11,472 bases of DNA, taken from NCBI GenBank assembly GCA_947627825.1, contig CANQXO010000039.1, positions 1 through 11,472 of the forward strand, given 5' to 3'. Within the stretch, counting starts at the first letter, position 1; every line of letters begins with the position of its first letter. The DNA is from an uncultured Clostridia bacterium. Lineage in GTDB: Bacteria; Bacillota_A; Clostridia; TANB77; CAG-508. The notes beneath the pieces are model-generated. The model saw nothing but the letters and a program-made list of their open reading frames with translations, was not told where the DNA came from and ran no database searches. The position numbers were made by a program, and so were the translations under genes. Shown piece after piece: positions 5,587-11,472 of this stretch.

Positions 5587-6303
5587 TTATTCGTTACTTT
5601 TTAGTAACTTTTCCGCCTCGGCTTTTTGTTCTTCATTTAAAAGCTCTGGTCTTTTTTTATAAGTCATTATTAATGATTGTTCTTTTCTCCATTTTTCAAT
5701 TTCTTGATGATTTCCTGAAGTAAGAACTTCTGGTATAGTTTTTCCTCTAAATTCTACTGGTCTTGTATATGATGGATACTCAAGTAAATTTTCATGACCT
5801 TCTGAAAATGATTCTTCGAGCGTTGAATCTTCACTTAACACTCCATCTACATATCTACTAACTGTGTCTATTAATACCATTGCTGGTAATTCACCACCTG
5901 TTAATACGAAATCACCTATTGAGATTTCTTCGTCTACAATTTCATCTAAAACTCTTTGGTCTATACCTTCATAGTGTCCACATAATAATATTAAATGTTC
6001 TTCTTTGGCTAGATTTCTTGCTAAAGTTTGGTTTAGTATTTTACCTTTTGGAGATAAATAAATTACTTTTGAATGTTCTTGTTTTACTGACTCGTAAGCA
6101 TCATATACAACATCTGGTCTTAATAGCATTCCTGCTCCTCCACCATAAGGTGTATCATCAACATGCTTATGTTTGTCTTTTGAAAAATCTCTAATATTGA
6201 CTAGATTAATGTCTATTAAATTTTTTTCAACCGCTCTTTCGATAATGCTGTGTTTAATTGGTTCAAACATTTCTGGGAAGAGTGTAAGAACACTAAACTT
6301 CAT
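5587..6303 (-). CDS. trmD: tRNA (guanine-N1)-methyltransferase
   Basis: TrmD uses S-adenosylmethionine to methylate N1 of G37, next to the anticodon, in tRNAs for Leu, Pro and Arg. This prevents +1 frameshifting. The SPOUT trefoil-knot motifs are clear: YLSPKG (82-87), LLCGHYEGIDQR (106-117) and GDFVLTGGELPAM (130-142). The C-terminal RGKTIPEVLTSGNH and EKWRKEQS blocks match the family. The length of 238 is close to normal. AAAGGAAAG lies about 11 bases before the ATG. A 132-bp gap with an 8-bp tandem repeat separates it from rimM. Confidence 0.97.
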   Translation of the reverse strand: MKFSVLTLFPEMFEPIKHSIIERAVEKNLIDINLVNIRDFSKDKHKHVDDTPYGGGAGMLLRPDVVYDAYESVKQEHSKVIYLSPKGKILNQTLARNLAKEEHLILLCGHYEGIDQRVLDEIVDEEISIGDFVLTGGELPAMVLIDTVSRYVDGVLSEDSTLEESFSEGHENLLEYPSYTRPVEFRGKTIPEVLTSGNHQEIEKWRKEQSLIMTYKKRPELLNEEQKAEAEKLLKSNE

Positions 6304-6334
6304 TTTGTAATACTTTCCTTTCTAACTTAGCTTT

Positions 6335-6414
6335 TTACTTATTTACTTATTTACTTATTTACTTTTTTACTTATTTACTTTTTTATTTTTTTACTTTTTA
6401 GTTTTTATCTTTTT
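6335..6414 (-). repeat. Degenerate 8-bp tandem repeat upstream of trmD
   Basis: On the plus strand the unit TTACTTAT runs in phase about ten times from 6335. Three leading units are perfect and later ones drift (TTACTTTT, TTATTTTT). It fills most of the rimM-trmD gap, about 30-110 bp upstream of the trmD ATG. No promoter or terminator is clear in the gap. Confidence 0.75.
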
Positions 6415-6435
6415 AGTTTTGTTTTTAAGTAATAG

Positions 6436-6906
6436 TTAAATCAAGCCCTTTATTAAGTGAACTATAATTTTTTTATTTTCTGTATCTATTTGTTTTATTA
6501 CATCTTTAATCGCTGGCAATAATATTTCTCCTACTTGATATACATCATTAGCTCCGGTATTAAATATATCATCTAATTTTCCTAAAAGCTTACCTTCATC
6601 AGTATATACTTCAAATCCTATTAAATCACTTATATAATAAGTTCCTTTTGGTAGTTTTGGAGCATCCTCTCTTTCCATTTCTATCATCAAACCTTTTAAA
6701 TTTTCTGCTTGTTCTATGGTGTCAATTCCTTTTAGCTTGATTACAACAATGTTTTTTTGATTCCTTGCTCTTTCAATCTCCATTAAAGAATTTTTTATAT
6801 ATACTTTTTTTACTTTTGGAATATAATCTACGAAAGGATATACTTTTATCTCACCTTTTAAGCCAACTGTGTTTACTATTTTTCCTAGTTCCATCTTTTC
6901 GCTCAA
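6436..6906 (-). CDS. rimM: 16S rRNA processing / 30S maturation factor RimM, TTG start
   Basis: RimM binds S19 in the 30S head and helps late 30S assembly. The N-terminal beta-barrel starts with LGKIVNTVGLKGEIKVYPF, and EDAPKLPKGTYYISDLIG leads into the PRC-barrel. The PRC-barrel contains KLLGKLDDIFNTGANDVYQV and LLPAIKDVIKQID. The length of 156 is slightly below the usual 165-175. The start is set by the ribosome site: GGAGGA (6921-6916) is 9 bases before a TTG at 6906 but 21 bases before the first ATG at 6894. TTG is therefore chosen. It lies 22 bp after khpA in the conserved rpsP-khpA-rimM-trmD-rplS order. Confidence 0.94.
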   Translation of the reverse strand: MSEKMELGKIVNTVGLKGEIKVYPFVDYIPKVKKVYIKNSLMEIERARNQKNIVVIKLKGIDTIEQAENLKGLMIEMEREDAPKLPKGTYYISDLIGFEVYTDEGKLLGKLDDIFNTGANDVYQVGEILLPAIKDVIKQIDTENKKIIVHLIKGLI

Positions 6907-6928
6907 AATATTATTTCCTCCATTTTGA

Positions 6929-7159
6929 TTAATCTACAAATTCTACATCAACTCTCTTTTTGTCTTTTGCTCCAAGTGATTTTGCTATTGTTCTAATAGC
7001 TTGTGCTATCTTTCCTTGTCTTCCTATAACTTTGCCCATTTCTTCTTTGTCGACTTTGATTTTATAAATATCTTTAAAATCTCCATCTTCTTTTTCTATA
7101 GAAACAGCTTCTTTATTATCAACAAGATTTTCAATAATTGTTTTTAGGATTTCTTCCAT
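6929..7159 (-). CDS. khpA: KH-domain RNA-binding protein KhpA
   Basis: It has 76 residues with a single type II KH domain. The signature loop IGRQGK (45-50) is the GxxG motif that holds single-stranded RNA. The flanking blocks KIKVDKEEMG and IAQAIRTIAKSLGAKDKKRV match the YlqC/KhpA family. In Gram-positive bacteria KhpA partners with KhpB as a small-RNA-binding pair affecting cell division and elongation; that role is from family knowledge. AAGGAGGAAAAT precedes the ATG. The gene lies 15 bp after rpsP, its standard place. Confidence 0.94.
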   Translation of the reverse strand: MEEILKTIIENLVDNKEAVSIEKEDGDFKDIYKIKVDKEEMGKVIGRQGKIAQAIRTIAKSLGAKDKKRVDVEFVD

Positions 7160-7174
7160 TTAAGATTTTCCTCC

Positions 7175-7408
7175 TTATTTTGCTTTGTTTATTAAAGCTT
7201 TTACTGTGTCTGTTGGTTGAGCACCATTTTTTATCCAAGTTGCAACTTTTTCCTTGTCTAAAACTATGGCAGCAGGATTTTTCATTGGGTCATAAGTTCC
7301 TATTTGTTCAATTATTTTTCCATCTCTTGATGTTCTTGAATCAGCAACAACAATGTGATAGAAAGGTGCTTTTTTTGCTCCTACTCTTTGTAATCTTATT
7401 TTTACCAT
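7175..7408 (-). CDS. rpsP: 30S ribosomal protein S16
   Basis: S16 is an early-binding small-subunit protein. [20 protein letters not shown] (2-21), [20 protein letters not shown] and [20 protein letters not shown] are diagnostic. Its 77 residues lie within the short end of the family range. TAGGAGGTG lies about 5 bases before the ATG. The 128-bp gap upstream to ffh (7409-7536) is AT-rich, with no gene, convincing promoter or terminator seen, so read-through from ffh is likely. Confidence 0.96.
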   Translation of the reverse strand: MVKIRLQRVGAKKAPFYHIVVADSRTSRDGKIIEQIGTYDPMKNPAAIVLDKEKVATWIKNGAQPTDTVKALINKAK

Positions 7409-7536
7409 ATTTTCACCTCCTAAAAAATTTTTTATTTATATTAAATTTAAAAACTTAATAGCTTAATTGGTTTTGCTTTTTTTGCAATTATTTATTCTTG
7501 GCTTTTTATCATTTTTTATGTTTTTTTGCATATTTG

Positions 7537-8919
7537 TTATTTAAGTTTATTTGCCAAATCATTTAATTCGTCTTCACTCATTTTATCTAAATTCATTTTA
7601 CTCATCATCTTTTTCATTCTTGGGTCTAAATTTCCTGATTTTACTTTTTTCATCATGCTTTGTGTTAATTCAAATGATTTCATAAACTTATTAATATCTT
7701 GAACCTGTGTTCCGCTTCCTTTTGCAATTCTAATTCTCCTAGATGCATTAAGTAACTTTGGATTTTCTCTTTCTTCATTTGTCATTGAATATATGATTGA
7801 TTCTATTCTTTCAAATTCTTTGTCATCAACATTTACATTTAATTTTCCCATTCCTGGTATCATTTTAAGTATTGATGAAAAAGAACCCATTTTCTTTACT
7901 TGTTTTAATTGTGCTAAATAGTCATTTAGGTCTAAGTCCTTATTTTTTCTAAGCTTCTTTTCTAGCTTTTCAGCTTCTGCTATATCAAATTGTTCTTCAG
8001 CTTGTTCTATAATTGAAAGGACATCTCCCATTCCAAGTATTCTTGATGCCATTCTATCTGGGTGAAATTCTTCTATTTCATTAAGCTTTTCACCTGTTCC
8101 AATAAACTTAATTGGTTTTCCTGTTACTTTTTTTACTGATATTGCTGCACCACCACGAGTATCACCATCAAGTTTGGTAAGCATTACGCCGTCAATTCCT
8201 AGGTCTTCATTAAATTTGCTTGCAATATTAACTGCTTCTTGACCTGTCATTGAGTCTACAACTAATAGTATTTCGTGTGGTTTGACTTCTTGCTTTATAT
8301 CTTTTAGTTCTTGCATAAGTTCTTCATCTATTTGAAGTCTTCCTGCTGTATCTAGTATTACTACATCATTTAGCTTGCTTATTGCTATTTCTTTTGCCTG
8401 CCTTGCAATCTTTACTACATTTTTTTCGCCTTCATTTGCATAAACCGGTATGTTTAATTGTGCTCCTACTACTTGAAGTTGTTTAATTGCGGCTGGTCTA
8501 TAAATATCACATGCAACTAATAATGGACTTTTTCCTTGCTTTCTAAGTAGATTCGCAAGTTTGCCTGCTGCTGTAGTTTTTCCTGAACCTTGAAGTCCTA
8601 TTAGCATAATTACTGTTGGTGGATTTGGAGTAAAGGCTATTTTACTGTCTGTTCCTCCTAATAGTTCAATTAATTCATCTTTTACTATTTTTATAACTTG
8701 TTGTCCGGGTGTAAGTGATTTTAATACATCACTACCTAATGCCTTATCATGGATATTGTTAATAAATTCTTTTACTACTTTAAAATTTACATCTGCTTCT
8801 AGCAATGCAAGTTTAACTTCTCTAAGCATTTCATTTAAATCTGATTCTGTTATTCTTGCTTTTCCTCTAAGTTTTCTTGTAAATGCTTGAAGCTTTTCTG
8901 ATAATCCTTCAAAAGCCAT
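7537..8919 (-). CDS. ffh: Signal recognition particle protein Ffh (SRP54)
   Basis: Ffh with SRP RNA binds signal sequences on nascent membrane proteins and delivers them to FtsY. The N domain is residues 1-90. The G domain has the P-loop GLQGSGKTTAAGK (108-120), DTAGR (190-194) and TKLDGDTRGG (248-257). The M domain (about 300-460) has IPGMGKL, the RNA-binding RRIRIAKGSGT and a Met-rich tail with MKKMMSKM. The length of 460 is normal for the family. AGGAGGGTT precedes the ATG. It lies 16 bp after ylxM, the standard pairing. Confidence 0.98.
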   Translation of the reverse strand: MAFEGLSEKLQAFTRKLRGKARITESDLNEMLREVKLALLEADVNFKVVKEFINNIHDKALGSDVLKSLTPGQQVIKIVKDELIELLGGTDSKIAFTPNPPTVIMLIGLQGSGKTTAAGKLANLLRKQGKSPLLVACDIYRPAAIKQLQVVGAQLNIPVYANEGEKNVVKIARQAKEIAISKLNDVVILDTAGRLQIDEELMQELKDIKQEVKPHEILLVVDSMTGQEAVNIASKFNEDLGIDGVMLTKLDGDTRGGAAISVKKVTGKPIKFIGTGEKLNEIEEFHPDRMASRILGMGDVLSIIEQAEEQFDIAEAEKLEKKLRKNKDLDLNDYLAQLKQVKKMGSFSSILKMIPGMGKLNVNVDDKEFERIESIIYSMTNEERENPKLLNASRRIRIAKGSGTQVQDINKFMKSFELTQSMMKKVKSGNLDPRMKKMMSKMNLDKMSEDELNDLANKLK

Positions 8920-8935
8920 TATTTAACCCTCCTTT

Positions 8936-9283
8936 TTAAGCCATAACTTTTAGTTCTTTTTGTACTTCATTAAGTATTTTTTCTACTTTTTTGTCTGATG
9001 AGTTTTCACTTATTTTACTTAGTTGAGATAATACTAATTGAATTGTTCGCTCATTTTTTGTATTCTTTTCCATAATCTTTAGCTTTTCTTCGTACTCGAA
9101 AAGTTTGCCTTCTCCTTTCTTTATCAGGTCTCTAACACCTTGCCTTGAAATATTGTTGTTTTCAGCGATTTCAGATAATGATAAATCATTGTTGTAATAG
9201 TCATTTAGTACGACATATTGTTTTTTTGTAAGTAATTTTCCATAGATTTCCCACAAAATACTTACTTCTATATGTTTATCCAT
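8936..9283 (-). CDS. ylxM: YlxM-family helix-turn-helix protein, SRP operon partner
   Basis: At 115 residues it matches the UPF0122/YlxM family, a small sigma-region-4-like DNA-binding fold found next to ffh or ftsY. LLTKKQYVVLNDYYNNDLSL (17-36) followed by SEIAENNNISRQGVRDLIKK is the helix-turn-helix. Family work in streptococci links it to SRP assembly and activity; a regulatory role is inferred from the fold. TAGGAGAGTGAT precedes the ATG. It is first in the operon, with the promoter at 9317-9345 and an operator-like dyad over the start site. Confidence 0.94.
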   Translation of the reverse strand: MDKHIEVSILWEIYGKLLTKKQYVVLNDYYNNDLSLSEIAENNNISRQGVRDLIKKGEGKLFEYEEKLKIMEKNTKNERTIQLVLSQLSKISENSSDKKVEKILNEVQKELKVMA

Positions 9284-9302
9284 ATTATCACTCTCCTATC
9301 AC

Positions 9303-9324
9303 TGTAAAGCATATATACTTTACA
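9303..9324. promoter_or_regulatory. Operator-like dyad at the ylxM-ffh promoter
   Basis: TGTAAAG and CTTTACA are perfect inverted half-sites 8 bases apart. They overlap the -10 box (9322-9317) and the predicted start near 9310. The position fits a repressor site; the regulator is unknown. Confidence 0.5.
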
Positions 9325-9345
9325 CCATTTTTAGCAAATTGTCAA
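9317..9345 (-). promoter_or_regulatory. Promoter of the ylxM-ffh-rplS operon
   Basis: Consensus -35 TTGACA (9345-9340), 17-bp spacer, -10 TAAAGT (9322-9317). A 14-base A/T run on the upstream side (9355-9368) could act as an UP element. No other strong promoter was seen before rplS. Confidence 0.7.
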
Positions 9346-9399
9346 GTGTTTTTCAAAAAAAAAAAAAAGTAAAAAGGTATAAACTTTTTTTGAAGTGAA

Positions 9400-9434
9400 C
9401 CCAAATTGTTAGACAAAAAGTTTAACAATTTGGG
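9400..9434. terminator. Hairpin terminator after the split prepilin gene
   Basis: A perfect 12-bp stem (CCCAAATTGTTA with TAACAATTTGGG) closes an 11-base loop, 63 bp after the stop at 9498. T-runs are not strong on either side. It separates the prepilin unit from the ylxM operon. Confidence 0.6.
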
Positions 9435-9497
9435 ATTTCTTCATTTAGTCCATACCATTTTGTGCTATAATATAAAAATAAATATTTCTTAATTAAT

Positions 9498-10184
9498 TCA
9501 AGAATTTGTTTGTAAAAATAGAGCTATTCTAAATCCAGTATCTCCTGATGCAGTGTCGGCTATTGCTGTTCTTGAACTTGCTGGTTTGTTACTTGGAGTC
9601 GTATTTATTGCTCCTCCTCTTGCAGTACATGGTGCTGAAGCATTAGAGCATACTTCTGTTGTCCACTCATATACATTACCACCTAAATCATAAATATTTT
9701 TTACAGCAGTAGTTTTTCCTGTTTGCATTACAGTACTATTATAATTTCCTTGAGTACTATTCGTTACAAAGTTAGCATTACCTGTTTTTTCAATGAATTT
9801 AAGAGCAGTATCCCATGCATAGCTAGAGCATAATCTGCTATCTACATTATCTCCTGTTACAAATGAGTCAGCAAGTTGTTTTGCTTTACTTTTTGTTACA
9901 TTATTGTATACATAAACATTAGGTTTAACAATTGGTGTTGCATTCATGGCACTTGATGTTATCTGTGTATTTGAACCTGTTTCATATCTACCGATATAGA
10001 ATCCTTTATTATCTATCGCACTTAGCATTTCAAAATTATCCTTTGCTTCATAAAAGTAAAACTGGTCATTTTTTGCATTTAGAAATCTATAACAATCATT
10101 TTCATTATCTATTCCGCCATTTACTTGTGTTCCATATTTATATCTTTCAAATTCTACTTTAATTTCTTCTCTTGTATCCTGCAT
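9498..10184 (-). CDS. C-terminal fragment of a split prepilin-FGE-like gene
   Basis: The ATG at 10184 is internal. The frame is open upstream to 10439 and reads SGIYYKGSTYYRLSD, then AKIPVGFKVS and SNNEFVWIPVQ. These join smoothly to the gene at 10423-10890 if one base is skipped. The FGE-like domain contains FVWIP, NKGFYIGRYETGS, SSYAWDTALKFIEKTG, IYDLGGNVYEWTTE, CTARGGAIN and TGFRIAL. Unlike the paralog at 1510-2871, the segment from RGG to GFR keeps ordinary A-rich codons and shows no sign of adenine-directed mutation. The joined protein would be 463 residues. As it stands this part has no ribosome site near its ATG and is probably not translated on its own. Confidence 0.7.
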   Translation of the reverse strand: MQDTREEIKVEFERYKYGTQVNGGIDNENDCYRFLNAKNDQFYFYEAKDNFEMLSAIDNKGFYIGRYETGSNTQITSSAMNATPIVKPNVYVYNNVTKSKAKQLADSFVTGDNVDSRLCSSYAWDTALKFIEKTGNANFVTNSTQGNYNSTVMQTGKTTAVKNIYDLGGNVYEWTTEVCSNASAPCTARGGAINTTPSNKPASSRTAIADTASGDTGFRIALFLQTNS

Positions 10185-10422
10185 TATAATTTCTTGAACT
10201 GGTATCCATACAAATTCATTATTACTTGCATCTTTAATTACTAATCCATTTTCAACAATTTGTTCATTTGCATTTTCTGAAACTTTAAATCCTACTGGTA
10301 TTTTTGCTGTTGCACCATTTTTATCTGTAAAAGTTTTATTAAATTCTGTTACAATTGTTCCTGGCTGTACTCCACCTTGAACTATTGAGTAAGTATCTGA
10401 TAATCTATAATAGGTACTTCCT

Positions 10423-10890
10423 TTATAATAAATTCCGCTTTACATAATATATTGTTCTGCTTACCGCATTTATAATATATACATCATCTGTTCCTGAATA
10501 TACACTTCCAATTCCTAAATCACTATTTTCTTCTCCATAGTTTAATGGTTTTATATCTGCTATTAATCTTTGATTTATTGCATCAATATTTATTGCATAA
10601 TAAGCTCCACTATCATTATCGTTTTTTACTTTCATGCCACTTTGACTTTTTTCCAAGAATGCCAAAGACCCTTTATATTCTGGTCCGATTGAAGATATAT
10701 CTTCATCATAAAATGCAGTAGAAATATTTTCTCTTAAGTTATCAATATCTTCCTTAAACTTTGCGTAGTCATTAAACTCAGTCACTTTCGATAAATTAAT
10801 TACAATTGGCACAGTTATTAATGATAAAATTGCAATTGTCATTACCAATGCAATCATTGTTATTCCTTTTTCTCTTTTAATATTTTTCAT
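10423..10890 (-). CDS. N-terminal fragment of a split prepilin-FGE-like gene
   Basis: A prepilin-type leader (MKNIKREKG, cut after Gly9, then ITMIALVMTIAILSLITVPI) is followed by a pilin-like domain of about 125 residues that ends VYIINAVSRTIYYVK. The frame then runs into a stop at 10423. Skipping the extra base (G at 10437 on the plus strand) gives YYVKGIYYKGSTYYRLSD and fuses it to the downstream FGE-like region. Mature position +5 is Ala. AAAGGA lies 9 bases before the ATG, and the promoter is at 10969-10997. Alone it would still encode an exportable small pseudopilin. Whether the split is real or a sequence error cannot be told here. Confidence 0.75.
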   Translation of the reverse strand: MKNIKREKGITMIALVMTIAILSLITVPIVINLSKVTEFNDYAKFKEDIDNLRENISTAFYDEDISSIGPEYKGSLAFLEKSQSGMKVKNDNDSGAYYAINIDAINQRLIADIKPLNYGEENSDLGIGSVYSGTDDVYIINAVSRTIYYVKRNLL

Positions 10891-10908
10891 TTTATTATCC
10901 TTTTCATT

Positions 10909-10932
10909 ATAATATGTATTTCTACATATTAT
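10909..10932. promoter_or_regulatory. Perfect palindromic hairpin in the leader of the split prepilin gene
   Basis: ATAATATGTA and TACATATTAT are perfect 10-base arms around a 4-base loop. They sit between the promoter (10969-10997) and the ribosome site. It could be a protein-binding operator or an mRNA-stabilising hairpin. Confidence 0.45.
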
Positions 10933-10968
10933 CTATATTTTCATTTGTAATAATATTTTAGCAATTTT

Positions 10969-10997
10969 ATTGTATAATATTAAAAAATTTTTTTCAA
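10969..10997 (-). promoter_or_regulatory. Promoter of the split prepilin gene
   Basis: -35 TTGAAA (10997-10992), 17-bp spacer, -10 TACAAT (10974-10969). Start near 10962, giving a leader of about 72 bases. It lies just downstream of the terminator at 11001-11035. Unlike the paralogs at the left end, this promoter is fixed and faces its gene. Confidence 0.6.
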
Positions 10998-11000
10998 CCC

Positions 11001-11035
11001 AAAAATAAAAATACACTTAAAATATTTAAGTGTAT
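11001..11035 (-). terminator. Rho-independent terminator of the small hypothetical gene
   Basis: On the minus strand ATACACTTAA pairs with TTAAGTGTAT around a 5-base loop and is followed by TTTTATTTTT. It begins 4 bases past the stop at 11039. Confidence 0.85.
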
Positions 11036-11038
11036 CTT

Positions 11039-11383
11039 TTAGTGATCTATTTCATCAAATCTTTGGATATTTGGTGGACGTTTTTCTGTTTCTATTATAT
11101 TTTGTGTTTTTTGACTATTTAATGGTTGTTGTTTATTTGTAATACTTCTTGATTGTTGACTTTGAACTCTAGAACGTTCTTTTGGCTCTACTCGCAATTG
11201 ATTAAACTCTACTGTTTCTCTATCGACAGCATTTAGAGCCATAGCAAGTTCTCCAGAAAATTTAAATTCTTCTGGAGTTTTTTCTACATCGGTTTTTTCT
11301 AATCTTTTATTAAATTGTCCACAGATTTTACTTATTTTTAAGAATTTTGTTTTTAAATCATCAAAAATTTCTTTAATCAACAT
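11039..11383 (-). CDS. Hypothetical protein, helical N-terminus and Gln-rich tail
   Basis: I do not recognise a family. At 114 residues it is soluble, with no signal peptide or membrane helix. Residues 1-60 look helical and charged (LIKEIFDDLKTKFLKISKIC, SGELAMALNAVDRETVEF). Residues 70-114 are rich in Gln, Ser, Arg and Asn and probably disordered, ending RPPNIQRFDEIDH. AGAGGA lies about 11 bases before the ATG. It has its own strong promoter and terminator, so it is a monocistronic unit upstream of the split prepilin gene. Nothing visible links the two in function. Confidence 0.75.
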   Translation of the reverse strand: MLIKEIFDDLKTKFLKISKICGQFNKRLEKTDVEKTPEEFKFSGELAMALNAVDRETVEFNQLRVEPKERSRVQSQQSRSITNKQQPLNSQKTQNIIETEKRPPNIQRFDEIDH

Positions 11384-11431
11384 AATTATTTATAATCCTC
11401 TTTAATTTCGTGCTTAAAAAATCACAAGTAT

Positions 11432-11460
11432 ATTATAGCATATTATAAAAAATTTTTCAA
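11432..11460 (-). promoter_or_regulatory. Promoter of the small hypothetical gene
   Basis: -35 TTGAAA (11460-11455), 17-bp spacer, extended -10 TGCTATAAT with TATAAT at 11437-11432. It is the best-matching minus-strand promoter in the window. Confidence 0.75.
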
Positions 11461-11472
11461 GTTTTTTCACAA

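Noticed and set aside
7409..7536. A promoter for rpsP in the gap after ffh.
   Set aside because: TTGCAA occurs, but no acceptable -10 lies 16-18 bases downstream.
9450..9480. Plus-strand extended -10 TGCTATAAT, as a possible antisense promoter to the split prepilin gene.
   Set aside because: No matching -35 lies at the right distance, and no plus-strand gene follows.
9498..9630. A DGR variable region in the split prepilin gene as well.
   Set aside because: The codons from RGG to GFR are ordinary A-ending ones (GCA, ACA, AGA, CCA), with no adenine loss or NNY run.

Overview
The window is very AT-rich and comes from a low-GC Gram-positive bacterium, most likely an uncultured gut Clostridia-type Firmicute. 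The evidence is the canonical ylxM-ffh-rpsP-khpA-rimM-trmD-rplS order, AGGAGG-type ribosome sites, standard code with TGA as stop, and A/T-ending codons. This taxonomic placement is inference from gene order and composition.

Layout. (1) About 1-3110, minus strand: two paralogous surface-type genes. Each has a prepilin-like N-terminus and a C-terminal region related to formylglycine-generating-enzyme (FGE, C-type-lectin-like) folds. The first gene runs off the left edge. Each is preceded by a 207-bp segment bounded by perfect 27-bp inverted repeats. (2) 3118-3899, plus strand: a deoD-type purine nucleoside phosphorylase with its own promoter. (3) 3959-4404: a decayed stretch with a frameshifted Lys-rich mini-ORF and a Gln/Asn-rich tail interrupted by stops. 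(4) 4402-4908: an unknown four-helix membrane protein. (5) 4980-9345, minus strand: the SRP, ribosome and tRNA-modification operon, with a clear promoter, an operator-like dyad and a terminator. (6) 9400-10997, minus strand: a third prepilin-FGE gene split in two by a one-base frameshift. (7) 11001-11460, minus strand: a small hypothetical gene with a strong promoter and terminator.

Most interesting system. The two 207-bp segments look like phase-variation switches (invertons). Each inverted repeat is itself built like a tyrosine-recombinase site: 10-bp palindromic arms around a 7-bp asymmetric spacer. The spacer differs between the two loci (CTACTTA versus TTACTTA), yet within each locus the two sites match exactly. 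Each segment holds a near-consensus promoter, TTGATA-N17-TATAAT, pointing away from the surface gene, and a terminator-like hairpin facing read-through toward it. This is the arrangement expected of an OFF state. Inversion would put the transcription start about 56 bp upstream of the ATG.

In addition, the last 150 bp of the second surface gene are adenine-poor and GC-rich on the coding strand. Once a one-base frameshift is removed they encode an FGE C-terminus with a run of NNY codons, as expected of a diversity-generating retroelement (DGR) variable region. The window may therefore hold surface proteins that are both switched and hypervariable. No recombinase, reverse transcriptase or template repeat lies in the window, so both readings are inferences with clear tests.
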